43,013 nt of DNA from Desulfocapsa sulfexigens (GTDB lineage Bacteria; Desulfobacterota; Desulfobulbia; Desulfobulbales; Desulfocapsaceae): assembly GCA_015662865.1 (NCBI GenBank), contig DQTH01000024.1, positions 1 to 43,013 on the forward strand. Direction: 5' to 3'. This document shows positions 1 to 7,575 of this stretch, piece after piece; positions within the stretch are counted from its first letter, which is position 1, and the number at the start of each line of letters is the position of its first letter. A program made the translations under genes and the position numbers. A model generated the notes under the pieces. That model did no database searches, was not told the origin of the DNA, and saw only the letters and a list, made by a program, of their open reading frames with translations.

Positions 1-291
1 CAGAAAGTGAAAGGCTTTTCACGTTAATATGTCATTATTTTAATTGGTTGGCTATGTTTTCTATTGTGTTTTGGTCAACCCCGAAACTTGAGTTTATTAT
101 AAATAGGTTGAATACCAAAATTGGGCGATTATAATAACCATTATCCAGGGCTCGCACGGCAGTTAAAATGATTGGCGTAATGTTTCGTTTTAATCATTTT
201 TGCTGCTGTTGCTGGGGCCCTTCTGTTGTTTGTTTATACAATAATGGGAACTCCGCACGAGTGGTGAATTATGTCTCGTGGAAGATAAAAA

Positions 292-3030
292 ATGAATGAG
301 GATCTTATGACCCCACATGACCAGGTACACTCCAGCAGTAGCAAAACAGACTGGCACTCAGGTTCAACAACCTTTACAAAAATCTCTGGAGTGCTGCTCC
401 TCAGTCTCATTTTTATGTTTCCAGCAGCGGCATGGAGCAGTGAAAATCTTGTACCTATTTATCAGTTGTTACTCTCCTCTTCCAATGACCAACCGAAAAG
501 AATTTTTATATTAGGCTCTTCCACTGTACATGCAGCGTGGTTTCGCAGTGCTTCTTTTAATGATCCCTATGGCGACAACAGGGTACTTGAAGGGTGGGGC
601 GAACAACTTGATAAATATATGAAAGATCCCAGTAAGGTATATAACAGGGCCCGTTCAGGTTCTGACTCTGTTTCGTACAGAAGCCCAGATAACAACAGGC
701 CGGGAACTGTTGATAGACACTGGGCCAATACAGAAGCTTTAATCAACGCAACTGCCGACGGAAACGGCGGGTTTATCCTGATTCAGTTTGGTGCCAACGA
801 CTCCCATCCACTGGTTGCTGGCGGGCCTCCTCGCGTGAGTGTTGAAGATTTTGAAAATGAATTAAGAACCTATGTCGATGATGCCAGAATACTTGGCCTC
901 ACCCCTGTACTTGTCAGCCCTCCAGGGGCCAGAAGCCATGGAGTAAATACAAGGCCTTATGCTCAATACATAGAACCAATAGCGATTGAAAAGGATGCTT
1001 TGTTTATCGACCTTTACGAGAAGAGCAAAACGCAGTGGCTCACTTATGATGCGGATGGTAATGGGGATCTTCCGGAAGCAGATAAACTGTTCAGTTATGT
1101 GCAACGCCACTCCGGTATTAATAATACCCATTATGGCCGAATAGGAGCAAAGATTGTTTCAGGATGGTTCAGAGAGCTTGCATGTGGAACATTTGATGAT
1201 AGAAGCCAGGCAGTACAAACTGCAGCAGCACAGTTATGTGAGCAATTTGTTCAGGGGGAATTGGAACATGATATTACCATGCGTGAAGATGCAGAAGATG
1301 GTGACACTGCTCATTGGGAGACCTATGACACCACAGATGGCTCGACTGTGACGAATGTGTATGATGCCACAAAGCGCAGTAATGTGATAGTGCTGCAGGG
1401 AAATGATGGCCTTGCCAATGGTTTTAGATATGACAACAGTAATCCCTGGGGAGAGACACTAAAACGTGTTGTCTCATGGCAGATGCAATACAGCGAGGAT
1501 TTTACCTTTTTTGTAGCTGTAGATACTGAGGACGGATACAAAACATTTGAGTATCAGCCTACAAGTAATCCGGGAGAAATTACAGCTTCCGGGCGTTACA
1601 ATTTTGGTTTAGGAACTGATGCCAATGACGGTACATGGCATACCTTTACCCGTGACTTACAGGCGGATTTACAATTTTTAGCGCCTGGCAAACATATTCT
1701 TGAGATACATAGAATCGCCATTCGTGGTTCTGGTAGAGTTGATAACATACGAACAATGAGCAGCATAGATACTGTGAGTCGTGACATTGCACCAACAGTG
1801 GCTGTAGTGGGTGAAGCCGAAATTACCATCACTAAAGATTCGGATTATGCTGATCAGGGTGTAACCGTTGTTGATGACAAGGATGGCGATATCGTTACAC
1901 AGCTTGAAATCATCGGTTTGGTGGATGCCGGCACGGTGGGGACATATACAATACATTACAAGGTACATGACAGTGCAGGCAACGGTGGCTATGCCACGCG
2001 TACTGTACACGTTGTGGAGGCCGGTGCCGAGACGGTAGTTGTCCATGAGGATGCAGAGGATGGAGACACGCAGGGATGGAATACTTATGCAACAACAGAA
2101 GGTTCTACCGTAACAAATGTTGAGGATAACGGTAATCGTGTCATCCGCTTGCAAGGCAACAATGGATTGAATAATGGATTTAGTTTCACTAATTTGAATA
2201 TCGACTCTGGCTTTGTTGTTTCGTGGAGATTGAATTATAGTGAAGCTTTTAGATTTTTCGTCCAGGTCAACACGGCCGATACCGATGGTCTTGTGTACAT
2301 GGAATATACACCGGACAATATAAGTACAGGACTGAATAATAATTTTATTCATCATGGCCTGGGGACAGATGCCATGGATGGAACATGGCATACATACACA
2401 AGAGACATAGAAGCTGATCTTAATGTTATCTATCCCAATGATCATATAACCCGAATAGTCGGCTTTTCCATCAGAGGTTCAGGCTTGATAGATGATATCA
2501 GTACATCAACCAGAGCCGCGCGGGAAACCTTCTCCTACAACGGGCATACTTACACAATCGTCAAAACTGCCCTCTCCTGGCAGGATGCCCGGATTGCAGC
2601 AAATGAAGATGGCGGCGGATATCTGGCCAATATCAGCAGTATCGCGGAAAACCATGAGATATATTCACGGCTCTATAGATATATCACCCAGGGTGAATAT
2701 CCCAATACCGTTGCATCAAATGGCGGGAACGCATCGTATGTCTGGATAGGTGGCAATGATCTTGAGATTGAGGGTACCTGGAGGTGGCAGAACAACAATA
2801 GCCATTTTTGGACGGGAACCCAGGGGGGCAACGCAGAGGGAGGATTATTTAGCAACTGGGGGCGAAATACCAATGAGGTGCAAAGTGAACCTGACGATAC
2901 CGATGGGCAGGACGCCGCAGGCATCGCTCTTACCCGTTGGCCAATTAATTCAGGTAGCTTGGGACAAGCCTCCCAGTGGAATGATTTAATTGCTGAGGAT
3001 ATGCTTTATTATATTGTTGAGCATGATTAG
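292..3030 (+). CDS. Secreted SGNH/GDSL hydrolase with duplicated beta modules, Ig-like domain and C-type lectin domain
   Basis: A 912-residue exported multidomain protein. Residues 31-50 form a hydrophobic signal segment after a long polar N-terminus; an in-frame ATG at 307 behind GAGGA would shorten that leader and is a plausible alternative start. Residues ~68-295 resemble rhamnogalacturonan-acetylesterase-type SGNH hydrolases: nucleophile Ser77 in ILGSST, block-II Gly123, block-III GAND at 167-170 and block-V His280. Two copies of a ~160-residue module follow (~331-490 and ~585-745, both opening EDAEDGDT and holding a DGTWHT/TRD motif). A DUF5011/HYR-like Ig domain lies between them (~500-577). 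The C-terminus (~755-912) looks like a C-type lectin fold (SWQDAR, WIGGND, WND). The likely role is carbohydrate binding with deacetylation of an extracellular polysaccharide, which is inference. The block-V acidic residue appears to be Asn277 instead of Asp. No operon partner is visible. Confidence 0.8.
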   Translation: MNEDLMTPHDQVHSSSSKTDWHSGSTTFTKISGVLLLSLIFMFPAAAWSSENLVPIYQLLLSSSNDQPKRIFILGSSTVHAAWFRSASFNDPYGDNRVLEGWGEQLDKYMKDPSKVYNRARSGSDSVSYRSPDNNRPGTVDRHWANTEALINATADGNGGFILIQFGANDSHPLVAGGPPRVSVEDFENELRTYVDDARILGLTPVLVSPPGARSHGVNTRPYAQYIEPIAIEKDALFIDLYEKSKTQWLTYDADGNGDLPEADKLFSYVQRHSGINNTHYGRIGAKIVSGWFRELACGTFDDRSQAVQTAAAQLCEQFVQGELEHDITMREDAEDGDTAHWETYDTTDGSTVTNVYDATKRSNVIVLQGNDGLANGFRYDNSNPWGETLKRVVSWQMQYSEDFTFFVAVDTEDGYKTFEYQPTSNPGEITASGRYNFGLGTDANDGTWHTFTRDLQADLQFLAPGKHILEIHRIAIRGSGRVDNIRTMSSIDTVSRDIAPTVAVVGEAEITITKDSDYADQGVTVVDDKDGDIVTQLEIIGLVDAGTVGTYTIHYKVHDSAGNGGYATRTVHVVEAGAETVVVHEDAEDGDTQGWNTYATTEGSTVTNVEDNGNRVIRLQGNNGLNNGFSFTNLNIDSGFVVSWRLNYSEAFRFFVQVNTADTDGLVYMEYTPDNISTGLNNNFIHHGLGTDAMDGTWHTYTRDIEADLNVIYPNDHITRIVGFSIRGSGLIDDISTSTRAARETFSYNGHTYTIVKTALSWQDARIAANEDGGGYLANISSIAENHEIYSRLYRYITQGEYPNTVASNGGNASYVWIGGNDLEIEGTWRWQNNNSHFWTGTQGGNAEGGLFSNWGRNTNEVQSEPDDTDGQDAAGIALTRWPINSGSLGQASQWNDLIAEDMLYYIVEHD

Positions 3031-3301
3031 AAGGTGTCAACACAATCGATTTGAGTGGCTCCCTTCCTTTTGCTATCAGTCAGGGGCGTTAAAAATGGTT
3101 GTTGGAAGAGAAAAACCTGCTTAATGCAAAGAATCTGAAAGTAATTGGCGAATGCTGGTATTCTGTTGTTATATTTTCGGTATATTCACGGACTCTTGAT
3201 AGGTTGCAACAGAATATGGGCTTTTGGAATACTTTCGTGATTACTGGTGGTCGGGATTGTGACTCGGTAACAGAATATTATTTAGTGTGTCAGTTCAATA
3301 A
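3031..3301. other. Intergenic stretch with a 10-bp inverted repeat
   Basis: No convincing gene is seen here in any frame. A perfect 10-bp inverted repeat (TATTCTGTTG at 3159-3168 and CAACAGAATA at 3207-3216) brackets 38 bases. No T-tract follows, so a terminator is not supported. Confidence 0.4.
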
Positions 3302-3632
3302 TCAGGAGAAAGAGAGCAATTGTTTACGCTGGGCCGGAGAGAGTTTACCAAACTGAACTCCGATTTTTTTTGTAGACCATTCCTGATATAGTGGAAAAAG
3401 AGACATCTTTATTCCAGATAATTTTTCAAGGTATCTGTCTTGCGTCAATACGCCTCTCGTTGCACAGGAGATCAAGGGAAAATTCTCCTGTTATGTCAGT
3501 GATAGCACCATCCAGTATAATCAGGGATAGGCCTCCCCTGCTGATGTCAACGACCTTGCCTATCTTGCCGCAGGCAAGGGCTCGGGTTCCGTCAGGTGCT
3601 TGGAATCTCTTATGTTTCCTTTGCTCTAACAT
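3302..3632 (-). pseudogene. PilZ-domain (c-di-GMP binding) protein, broken by a stop codon and a frameshift
   Basis: The intact 5' part encodes 68 residues with the PilZ hallmarks: RKHKR near the N-terminus and DISRGG (DxSxxG type) about 25 residues later. These are the c-di-GMP-contacting motifs of the family. The frame then meets TGA at 3426-3428. Reading through it gives KIIWN, matching the usual PilZ strand with Trp, and a Gly codon changed by one base (GGA to TGA) would fit the stop. Further on, an A8 run (plus-strand T8 at 3364-3371) puts the last part in another frame. Dropping one A gives KKIGVQFGKLSPAQRKQLL, the typical PilZ C-terminus, ending at TGA 3302-3304. The repaired protein would be 109 residues, normal for a single-domain PilZ protein. 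Two independent lesions make this a decayed gene. Selenocysteine at the TGA is unlikely given the second lesion. Confidence 0.75.
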
Positions 3633-3805
3633 AAATTACTCCACCCGTATGATTGATACAGAAAAATGTTCTTCTCTTAAATCATATGTGAATAATTAGT
3701 GGTCTGTCAAGGCCCATGTTGTGGTATGCCTGGAGAGGGGTAGGAGAGAGATTAGCTTTTTTTGCTGATCCATCAGAGCAGGATCTTCCAGGCCTGTTAC
3801 AGAAT

Positions 3806-4402
3806 TTACAGCCTGAAATCTGAGTAATCGCGAGAGTCAACAGCTTCTCGGAGTTCATCTGTTTTCATCCCAATCGAGATGAAAAGAAAGGTCTCAAGTT
3901 GCTGGCATTTGGCAAAATTTTCCCGAATTAATGCGTGACGTTCGGGGTCATTATTGCCGTATCGTTCCAGAATGTATTCCAGCCGTTCTTCCAGTGAAAC
4001 AATCTCTTCATGTCGAACGCGTTTATCGGCGTAATAAACCAGTTCTTTGGCTAGAAAATGGCCATTATCATAACGGCTGGAAGAAAATTCTGTGAGAATG
4101 ACATGTTCCCGCACGATTTCTGCCACTTCCGGAAAGCCAAGTTGCAGACAGATATCTCTTCCGTGCCTGGCGTGGTCACACTGGTTTTTCAGACACTGGG
4201 TCTTGGCAATATCATGGAGTAGAGCACCCGCCAGGACGAGATCACTGGATGGAAGGGGGACGTTTTTATTCGGGGAGTTGGTGAGGGCTCGGAGCAGGAC
4301 ATGGGATACCCGGGCCACCACAAGGGAATGGGCCCGGATATTGTCTAGCATAGCATACTCGTCCATAAGTGAGTAGCATTGTTGAATGGATGGGATGTGC
4401 AT
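3806..4402 (-). CDS. HD-domain phosphohydrolase-like protein
   Basis: A 198-residue cytosolic protein with a metal-binding HD domain. His25 (NIRAHS), the His63-Asp64 pair in LLHDIAKT, and Asp126 in YYADKRV are the expected H...HD...D ligands. The rest is helical, with a charged C-terminal helix region. The substrate cannot be told from the sequence; HD proteins of this size are often nucleotidases or phosphatases. It starts 14 bases after the hemE stop on the same strand, so it is the last gene of the ahbD-hemE-HD transcript. A link to heme synthesis is suggested only by that position. Confidence 0.8.
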   Translation of the reverse strand: MHIPSIQQCYSLMDEYAMLDNIRAHSLVVARVSHVLLRALTNSPNKNVPLPSSDLVLAGALLHDIAKTQCLKNQCDHARHGRDICLQLGFPEVAEIVREHVILTEFSSSRYDNGHFLAKELVYYADKRVRHEEIVSLEERLEYILERYGNNDPERHALIRENFAKCQQLETFLFISIGMKTDELREAVDSRDYSDFRL

Positions 4403-4416
4403 TCTTTGAAATGCTT

Positions 4417-5436
4417 CTATTTCCTGCTCAGCTCATGGACGAATTCAACTACTGCTTTCGCCTGATCAGGCGGAGTAAACTGATGGATACCATGGCCAAG
4501 GTTAAAGATGTGACCTTTGGCATCTTTTGCATCATCAAGGACACGGCCGATACGTTTTTTGAGCTCTTCTTTTGGCAGGAGCAGCGAGAATGGATCAAGA
4601 TTTCCCTGGACAGCCACATTGCCAATGCGTTTTACCGCATCGCCGATATTAATACGCCAGTCCAGCCCGAGAACATCAGCGCCTGAAGATTCTGACAGCT
4701 CCAGAAGTGTTGCCCCGTTATTTGCAAAGTAGATGATCGGCAGACCGGTGTCCTGAAGGTTACGAATAATTTCCTGCACGTAGGGAAGGGCAAAGGTTTC
4801 AAAGTCACAGGGAGCCAGAACGCCGGCCCATGAATCAAATATCTGCAGTGCCTGGGCACCTGCTCTTGCCTGAGCCTGAAGATAGAGAATGGTTGTGGCT
4901 GTGAGCTTTTTCATCATATTGTGAAAAAGTTCCGGATTGGTGTACATCATTTTTTTTGTTTCCCAGAATACCTTGGACGAACCTCCTTCAATAAGATAGG
5001 TGGCACAGGTAAAGGGTGCTCCGGAAAATCCGATGAGAGGAACGTCCAGCTCTTTTCGCAGGAGACGGATGGTCTCCATGACAAAGCCGGTATGTTCATC
5101 GGCATCTGGGATGATGAGTTTGTCCAGATCAGCCTGGTTTCTGATCGGTTCAGGAAATACCGGGCCACGCCCTTCATGGAACTCAAGGGGTGTACCCATG
5201 GCCTCAAGAGGGATGAGGATATCTGAGAAAAGGATAGCTGCATCCACGCCAAGAATATCAATGGGCTGCAGGGTCACCTCAACACACAATTCCGGTGTTT
5301 TACATAACTCGAGGAACGTTACATTGCCGCGGACTGCCTGGTATTCAGGGAGGTAGCGCCCAGCCTGACGCATGATCCAGATTGGAGTGTAGTCGGTTTT
5401 TTCACCTCGGCAGGCTTTCAAAAAAGTATCATTCAT
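4417..5436 (-). CDS. hemE: Uroporphyrinogen III decarboxylase
   Basis: HemE removes the four acetate carboxyl groups of uroporphyrinogen III to give coproporphyrinogen III in the cytosol. The 339-residue length is normal. The N-terminal signature PIWIMRQAGRYLPEY holds the substrate arginines (Arg23, Arg27), and the ILFSDILIPLEAMG segment carries the catalytic-site Asp. The C-terminal FNLGHGI motif is also present. It lies 51 bases downstream of the ahbD-type gene and 14 bases upstream of the HD gene, in one minus-strand operon. The upstream spacer contains a threefold 7-mer repeat and a weak ribosome site. HemE beside AhbD is notable, because the siroheme-dependent route that normally feeds AhbD does not need HemE. 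Confidence 0.96.
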   Translation of the reverse strand: MNDTFLKACRGEKTDYTPIWIMRQAGRYLPEYQAVRGNVTFLELCKTPELCVEVTLQPIDILGVDAAILFSDILIPLEAMGTPLEFHEGRGPVFPEPIRNQADLDKLIIPDADEHTGFVMETIRLLRKELDVPLIGFSGAPFTCATYLIEGGSSKVFWETKKMMYTNPELFHNMMKKLTATTILYLQAQARAGAQALQIFDSWAGVLAPCDFETFALPYVQEIIRNLQDTGLPIIYFANNGATLLELSESSGADVLGLDWRINIGDAVKRIGNVAVQGNLDPFSLLLPKEELKKRIGRVLDDAKDAKGHIFNLGHGIHQFTPPDQAKAVVEFVHELSRK

Positions 5437-5444
5437 AATATTTG

Positions 5445-5465
5445 ACCAGGAACCAGGAACCAGGA
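5445..5465. repeat. Threefold 7-bp tandem repeat upstream of hemE
   Basis: Three exact copies of ACCAGGA sit in the ahbD-hemE spacer, about 9 bases upstream of the hemE start codon. Copy-number slippage here would change the leader length before hemE. No effect can be read directly from the sequence. Confidence 0.8.
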
Positions 5466-5487
5466 AAGCTGCCTGTCCATTTTTCCT

Positions 5488-6555
5488 TTATTGTTTTTCT
5501 TTAATCTTACGGGGAATATAATTACAAAACGGTTCCTGTGCCAGGTAGTCGCCTGTCATGGCATAGGCACGTGCTCTGCAGCCGCCGCAGACATTTACGT
5601 ATTCACAGGCCCCGCAGTTGTCCTTGTATCCTTTGAAATCTCGCATTTCAGCAAAGAGTTTGGAGTCTTCCCACACCTCTTTAAATGGCTGTTCCTTAAG
5701 ATTTCCTGCTGATTTTGGAAAGTAGCTGCAGGGGAGCACATTCAGATCCACATCAATGAGACAGATGAGCTGACCGGCAAGACAGCCCTTGGAGCCGCCC
5801 GTGGAAAACTGCAGGTTTCTGCGCTTGAATGAGCTGTTTTCCTCTTTGGCTTTCTGGCGTACTATTCGATAATAGTGTGGTGCACAGGTCGGGCGAGTGA
5901 GGAGCTCGTCATCGTTTTTCTCTATCTCGTAATGCCATTCCAGAATTTCATCGTAGAGATCAATTGGGATGAGTTCATCCATGATATCTTCACCCCGGCC
6001 GGTTGGTACAATCATGAACATGTACCAGGCTTTTGCTCCGAGTCCTTTAACCAGTTTGTAGATTTCAGGAATTTCTTTCCGGTTGCGAATGGTAAAAGAG
6101 GAGTTGATGAGAAATGGAATGTCATGCTCATTGAAAAGTTTGATGGCATTCATGGTCCCGTCAAAGGCACCGGGCTGGTTACGGAAATTGTCATGGGTGG
6201 AGGCCTTTGCCCCATCCAGACTGAGTGAAACCATCTTGATTCCGGCATCTTTTATTTTTTTACAGATTTCTGGTGTCACCAGAGTCCCGTTGGTGGCAAG
6301 ACACATCCGGAGGCCCTTTGAGTCACCATATTTGGCAATATCAAAGACATCTTCACGTAGCAGGGGTTCGCCACCGGAGAGGACAATCACCGGGGAGGCA
6401 TATGAAGCAATATCATCAATAATACGCTTGGCCTCCTCAAGGGAAAAATCGGGATGCCCTTTAATTGCAAGTTCTGAAGAGGATCTGCAGTGTACACATT
6501 TGAGGTTGCAGCGTCTGGTAATTTCCCAGGCAATCCATTTTGGTTCAAAATCCAT
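5488..6555 (-). CDS. ahbD: AhbD-type radical SAM/SPASM heme b synthase
   Basis: AhbD oxidatively decarboxylates two propionates of Fe-coproporphyrin III to make heme b in the alternative heme pathway of sulfate reducers and archaea. From the chosen start the protein is 355 residues. It carries the radical SAM motif CNLKCVHC (Cys16, Cys20, Cys23), LSGGEPL for SAM binding, the TCAPHYYRI segment typical of AhbD, and a C-terminal SPASM set including [18 protein letters not shown] and a final Cys in EEPFC-like context. The ATG at 6555 is preferred over one 63 bases upstream: it has a GGAG site, and homology begins there ([12 protein letters not shown]). Paralogues AhbC/NirJ share much of this, so the exact reaction is less certain than the family. 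It leads the ahbD-hemE-HD operon under a repeated operator. Confidence 0.78.
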   Translation of the reverse strand: MDFEPKWIAWEITRRCNLKCVHCRSSSELAIKGHPDFSLEEAKRIIDDIASYASPVIVLSGGEPLLREDVFDIAKYGDSKGLRMCLATNGTLVTPEICKKIKDAGIKMVSLSLDGAKASTHDNFRNQPGAFDGTMNAIKLFNEHDIPFLINSSFTIRNRKEIPEIYKLVKGLGAKAWYMFMIVPTGRGEDIMDELIPIDLYDEILEWHYEIEKNDDELLTRPTCAPHYYRIVRQKAKEENSSFKRRNLQFSTGGSKGCLAGQLICLIDVDLNVLPCSYFPKSAGNLKEQPFKEVWEDSKLFAEMRDFKGYKDNCGACEYVNVCGGCRARAYAMTGDYLAQEPFCNYIPRKIKEKQ

Positions 6556-6572
6556 TGAGTTTTTTCTCCATG

Positions 6573-6638
6573 AGCTATTAGTCAAGTTAAAAGTGACTAT
6601 TATATAGCTATTAGTCAAGTTAAGAGTGACTACTATAT
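6573..6638 (-). promoter_or_regulatory. Two tandem 33-bp operator-like repeats over the ahbD promoter
   Basis: Two adjacent 33-bp copies (6573-6605, 6606-6638) differ at two positions. Each holds an inverted repeat TAGTCA-N9-TGACTA (6579-6599 and 6612-6632). On the minus strand a perfect TATAAT -10 hexamer (6599-6604) overlaps the end of the first inverted repeat, and a TATAGT lies at the matching place in the second copy. Transcription would start about 36 bases before the ahbD ATG. This looks like a dimeric repressor binding twice over the promoter. The regulator is unknown; the half-site is not the FNR, Fur or HcpR consensus. Confidence 0.7.
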
Positions 6639-6684
6639 TGTCTTTTCAAGCAAGATGAAAGGCAAAAAGAGGCATTTGTGCCAC

Positions 6685-6713
6685 TTGACAAGGAAAATAG
6701 TGCTACTTATTGT
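6685..6713 (+). promoter_or_regulatory. Sigma-70-type promoter for grpE-dnaK
   Basis: A perfect -35 TTGACA (6685-6690) is followed after 17 bases by TATTGT (6708-6713), about 95 bases before grpE. It faces away from the ahbD operon. No CIRCE operator (TTAGCACTC-N9-GAGTGCTAA) was found near it. Confidence 0.5.
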
Positions 6714-6807
6714 TGATGGCGTTGAAAACAATAATAAATCTGAGTGCAACTGGTAACCGGCAGGTTGTCGTGTCGGGTGTTGCTTTTTACTATATACGGA
6801 GGAAAGG

Positions 6808-7389
6808 GTGAGCGAAGAAAAGAAGCAGGAGGAAGCCATTGAAGAAGTTGTTGAATCCATCGGTGAAGATCTTCCTGAAGTTGGAGAAGCGCAGGAAGAG
6901 GATAGCCTGGAAAAACAACTGGCTGATGCATTGGCCGATGCAGCGGAGCAGGAAGACCATTTTTTGCGCGTTGCTGCCGAGTTTGAAAATTATAAAAAAC
7001 GGATGATACGGGAAAAAGCCGCAGCCTTGAAATATGCCGGTGAACCGATTTTTCGTGAAATTCTTCCCACAATAGATAACCTGGAACGCGCTATTGCTCA
7101 GGGAGATATAAATGGACTTGACCCACAACAGGAGCTGTTATCTCTTCTTGAAGGAGTAAAGTTGACTTTAAAGAGTTTGCTCACTGCCCTTGAAAAGTTT
7201 GAAGTGACACCCATGGATAGTGTGGGGGAACCATTCGACCCTTCAAATCACGAAGCATTAACCATGGAACCCAGCGACACGGTACCTGCCAATCATGTGA
7301 TAAATGAGTTTGAAAAGGGGTATCAGTATAAAGATCGCCTTCTTCGGGCTGCTAAAGTGATTGTCTCTGCAGGTGAGCAGTCGTCCTGA
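6808..7389 (+). CDS. grpE: Nucleotide exchange factor GrpE
   Basis: GrpE releases ADP from DnaK and so drives the chaperone cycle. The 193-residue protein has an acidic, coiled-coil N-terminus (residues 1-60, rich in E/Q/A), then RVAAEFENYKKRM and the beta-domain motifs GEPFDPSNHEAL and GYQYKDRLLRAAKVIVS. Translation starts at GTG 6808, with GGAGG five bases upstream. It is followed by dnaK after 186 bases. hrcA and dnaJ are absent next to the pair. Confidence 0.95.
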   Translation: MSEEKKQEEAIEEVVESIGEDLPEVGEAQEEDSLEKQLADALADAAEQEDHFLRVAAEFENYKKRMIREKAAALKYAGEPIFREILPTIDNLERAIAQGDINGLDPQQELLSLLEGVKLTLKSLLTALEKFEVTPMDSVGEPFDPSNHEALTMEPSDTVPANHVINEFEKGYQYKDRLLRAAKVIVSAGEQSS

Positions 7390-7575
7390 TGAAAATCTGC
7401 ATGGAAGGTTGCTTCATGTGCTTGACAATTGCAGGATAATGCGCACTGTAGCAAGTGTTGTTAGGGGCAAAATAAAATGTATAATAAATACGAAATTAAC
7501 CAATATAAAAAAGTCAAAAGAAAACGTCTGGCGAGAAAGCAGGCGGTTTATATTTCGATATAAGGAGAGAACGTT

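Noticed and set aside
1678-2445. 255-codon open frame on the minus strand inside the SGNH-lectin gene
   Set aside because: It is a shadow of a gene with clear domains; its translation shows no family motif.
3099-3356. 85-codon plus-strand frame between the SGNH gene and the PilZ remnant
   Set aside because: It runs antisense into the PilZ remnant and has no similarity or convincing ribosome site.
3426-3428. In-frame TGA in the PilZ gene as selenocysteine
   Set aside because: A separate frameshift further downstream still breaks the gene, and PilZ proteins normally have Gly at this place.
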